Below, in pieces: positions 5,734 to 7,585 of a DNA stretch of 7,585 bases. The position numbers and the translations under genes were made by a program. The notes beneath the pieces were generated by a model. That model searched no databases. It was not told where the DNA came from and saw only the letters and a list, made by a program, of their open reading frames with translations. This DNA comes from Mxb001 sp049431945 (GTDB lineage Bacteria > Actinomycetota > Actinomycetes > S36-B12): positions 1 through 7,585 of the forward strand of contig JBMTDJ010000085.1 in NCBI GenBank assembly GCA_049431945.1, written 5' to 3'. The first letter of the stretch is position 1, and each line of letters starts with the position of its first letter.

Positions 5734-7580
5734 GACTGCGCAAGCGTGTCCTTCGGATCCCGCTGATCTACCTCATCCTCATCGCCGTAGCGGGAGTGGG
5801 CCTGACGACGATCCTGGTGCGTTACGACCTCAATGAGGACATTGCGGCCGGCGACCTAGCGGCGACGGGCGATGCGCAGCTGCTCGCTCGGGAACTGAGC
5901 GAGCAGTTTGCCGTCTTCTACGCCCCGACCGTCGCAGGGGCGGGCTTCGCCGGTGCCGTGGTCCAGGAAAGTCAAGGGACGGGTTCCTCACAGGCCAGCC
6001 TGCTGGAGGAGGGCTTTGCGGCCTTCGCGCAACCCTTCCTCGACTACCTCGGGCCAGCTCTCCTGGACTTCCAGCTGTCCCCCGACGGCATCGTGACCTA
6101 CTCGGCCCGTCCCATCGACAATGCTGCCGCCCTCGGCCACAACCTCTTCCTCGACGACGACAGGCGAGACGCGGTCCTGGCGGCTGTCGAAGCTCGCTCC
6201 CCCATCGTCAGTGGCCCGCTGGATCTGAAGCAGGGCGGCAGGGGATTGATCATCCGGCAGGCCATCTTCGTTCCGGACAACACCCCGTTCGCCCAGCGCT
6301 TCACCGCACGCACGGGGTTGCCGGCCCTGCCATCCGAGCTTGCGGGCGTCCCGGGTGACTTCTGGGGGTTTGCCACCACCGTGATCAACGTGGACACGTT
6401 TGTGTCCGCCCTCAACGTTGCAGGGCTTCCCGAGGAGCGATTCGCGGTTCAGCCGCTGAATGCCGACGGCACCCTGGGCGCCTCCGTGCTCGGCACATTC
6501 GCCGGCGGCACTGAAGGAGAGGTTACTGAGCGGGTCACCTTGCCGGACGGCAGCCAGTGGCAGGTGACCGTGGGCGCTCTGCACGGTGCGGTGTGGCATC
6601 ACTGGCCGATCATCGTCATCGGCCTCATCCTCACCATCGCCGCCATGGCACTAGCCGCGTGGGCCTACCGAGTCTCACGGCGATACCGACTGGGCTATTC
6701 CTTCAGTGACTCGATCGCGGATATGACGGGTCGCGCGCAGGTCCTCGAGGCCACCGGCAACTTCATCACGAGCCTGTATCCGCGATTGCGCGGCCAGATC
6801 GACACACCACCGCCCGCGGCCGTCCGGGTCCCGGTGCCCAGCGACGTCGATGTACCCGACACCACCGGCACCGAAGATGTGCGCACCTGGCCCATCCAGC
6901 AGGGTGGGCAAACCCATGCCTACGTCCGACTCCAGCACGGGGCGCCGTACGCCGCTGCCGAGGTCGAGGAGGTCATCGGGATCATCTCCCGCATGCTGGG
7001 CGCCACGCTCGGATCCCTCGAGTACCGCGAGGAACTCGAACGCCAATCGACGGTCGACCAGCTAACCGAGGTCTTCAACCGCCGGCAGTTCCAGCCCTCC
7101 TATGAGGACCTGGCTGCCGCGGCAACAGCCCGGGGCCTATGGCTGGCTGTCGGCGTCGTCGACCTCGACGACTTCAAAGGCATCAATGACAGCTTCGGCC
7201 ATCTCTTCGGCGACGAGATGCTCAAGGAGCTCGGTCACGCGCTCGGCACGGCTGTACGCGGGAGCGACACCGTGTTTCGCTTCGGTGGCGACGAGTTCGT
7301 GATCCTCGCCCTGCTCGACAGCGAGGAGCAGGCGCTGGGGCTCTTCACGCGCGTCCAGGCGAGTGCCAACTCCGCTCTCAGCGCGATGACCCCGGACGGA
7401 CGTTCGGTGTCGATCTCCGTGGGCTACGCGTGCTGCCCGGGGGCACTGATCGAGCCCATGAACGAGTTGCTGGCCAAGGCCGATCAAGCGCTCTACCGAG
7501 CCAAGGGGGCGGGCCGCAACCGTGTCGAGGACTGGGCGTTCCAGGGCTCGACGTCCGGGCCGATTGCCCCGATCGGCTGA
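5730..7580 (+). CDS. Membrane diguanylate cyclase: CHASE-like extracytoplasmic sensor, partial GAF-like linker, GGDEF
   Basis: The 616-residue protein has a basic N-terminus, a membrane helix at about 11-30, an extracytoplasmic region of about 260 residues, and a second helix at about 292-313. The outer region resembles a CHASE ligand-binding domain: SPDGIVTYSARPIDN (117-131), AALGHNLF (133-140), then PIVSGPLDL and QGGRGLIIRQ (158-177). The cytoplasmic linker (about 380-438) looks like the end of a GAF domain running into a short coiled coil before the cyclase. The GGDEF domain (about 440-600) is complete: DQLTEVFNRR (443-452), metal Asp D478 in DLDDF, N486, D495 and GGDEF at 519-523. An RxxD inhibition site, RGSD at 510-513, lies exactly five residues upstream. 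It should make c-di-GMP from two GTP at the membrane, with feedback inhibition. The ligand is unknown. It is the third gene of the H-NOX operon, joined by a four-base overlap, and may supply c-di-GMP near the PilZ-bearing synthase. The GGDEF call is firm, CHASE likely, GAF tentative. Confidence 0.9.
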   Translation: MRLRKRVLRIPLIYLILIAVAGVGLTTILVRYDLNEDIAAGDLAATGDAQLLARELSEQFAVFYAPTVAGAGFAGAVVQESQGTGSSQASLLEEGFAAFAQPFLDYLGPALLDFQLSPDGIVTYSARPIDNAAALGHNLFLDDDRRDAVLAAVEARSPIVSGPLDLKQGGRGLIIRQAIFVPDNTPFAQRFTARTGLPALPSELAGVPGDFWGFATTVINVDTFVSALNVAGLPEERFAVQPLNADGTLGASVLGTFAGGTEGEVTERVTLPDGSQWQVTVGALHGAVWHHWPIIVIGLILTIAAMALAAWAYRVSRRYRLGYSFSDSIADMTGRAQVLEATGNFITSLYPRLRGQIDTPPPAAVRVPVPSDVDVPDTTGTEDVRTWPIQQGGQTHAYVRLQHGAPYAAAEVEEVIGIISRMLGATLGSLEYREELERQSTVDQLTEVFNRRQFQPSYEDLAAAATARGLWLAVGVVDLDDFKGINDSFGHLFGDEMLKELGHALGTAVRGSDTVFRFGGDEFVILALLDSEEQALGLFTRVQASANSALSAMTPDGRSVSISVGYACCPGALIEPMNELLAKADQALYRAKGAGRNRVEDWAFQGSTSGPIAPIG

Positions 7581-7585
7581 CCCTC

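Overview
The window is a gene-dense stretch of high-GC DNA, roughly two-thirds G+C by eye, with all five protein genes on the + strand. GTG starts, codons rich in G/C at third positions, and a TANNNT box seven bases before a start codon (a leaderless transcript signature) suggest an actinobacterium. That assignment is inference; nothing here fixes the genus. No RNA gene, mobile element, CRISPR array or long repeat was seen, and no gap exceeds 65 bases.

Layout. Bases 1-1329 hold the 3' part of a sugar-porter family MFS transporter, cut by the window edge just after its first membrane helix. Bases 1395-3284 encode a BcsA-like processive family 2 glycosyltransferase with a C-terminal PilZ (c-di-GMP receptor) domain. 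After a 39-base gap containing a leaderless-type promoter comes a tight three-gene operon. It encodes a stand-alone H-NOX haem nitric-oxide sensor (3324-3884), a coiled-coil/PAS/GGDEF/EAL protein (3874-5733, overlapping H-NOX by 11 bases), and a membrane CHASE-like/GGDEF diguanylate cyclase (5730-7580, ATGA overlap).

How the genes may work together. H-NOX proteins in other bacteria are known to control a neighbouring diguanylate cyclase/phosphodiesterase in trans, changing c-di-GMP and biofilm in response to NO. Here the same pair sits directly downstream of a polysaccharide synthase carrying its own c-di-GMP receptor domain, and upstream of a second cyclase with an extracytoplasmic sensor. 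The sequence therefore encodes what looks like a complete circuit: NO and a second, outside signal -> c-di-GMP -> exopolysaccharide synthesis. All eight positions expected for EAL catalysis are present in the bifunctional protein. Both GGDEF motifs are intact, but only the membrane cyclase has the RxxD product-inhibition site. The H-NOX haem ligand and propionate-binding motif are intact, and the distal pocket lacks the polar residues that stabilise O2, so it is predicted to be an NO sensor. The circuit as a whole is inference from domains and gene order. The most unusual points are H-NOX in a likely actinobacterium, its leaderless promoter, and its placement next to a PilZ-fused glycan synthase.
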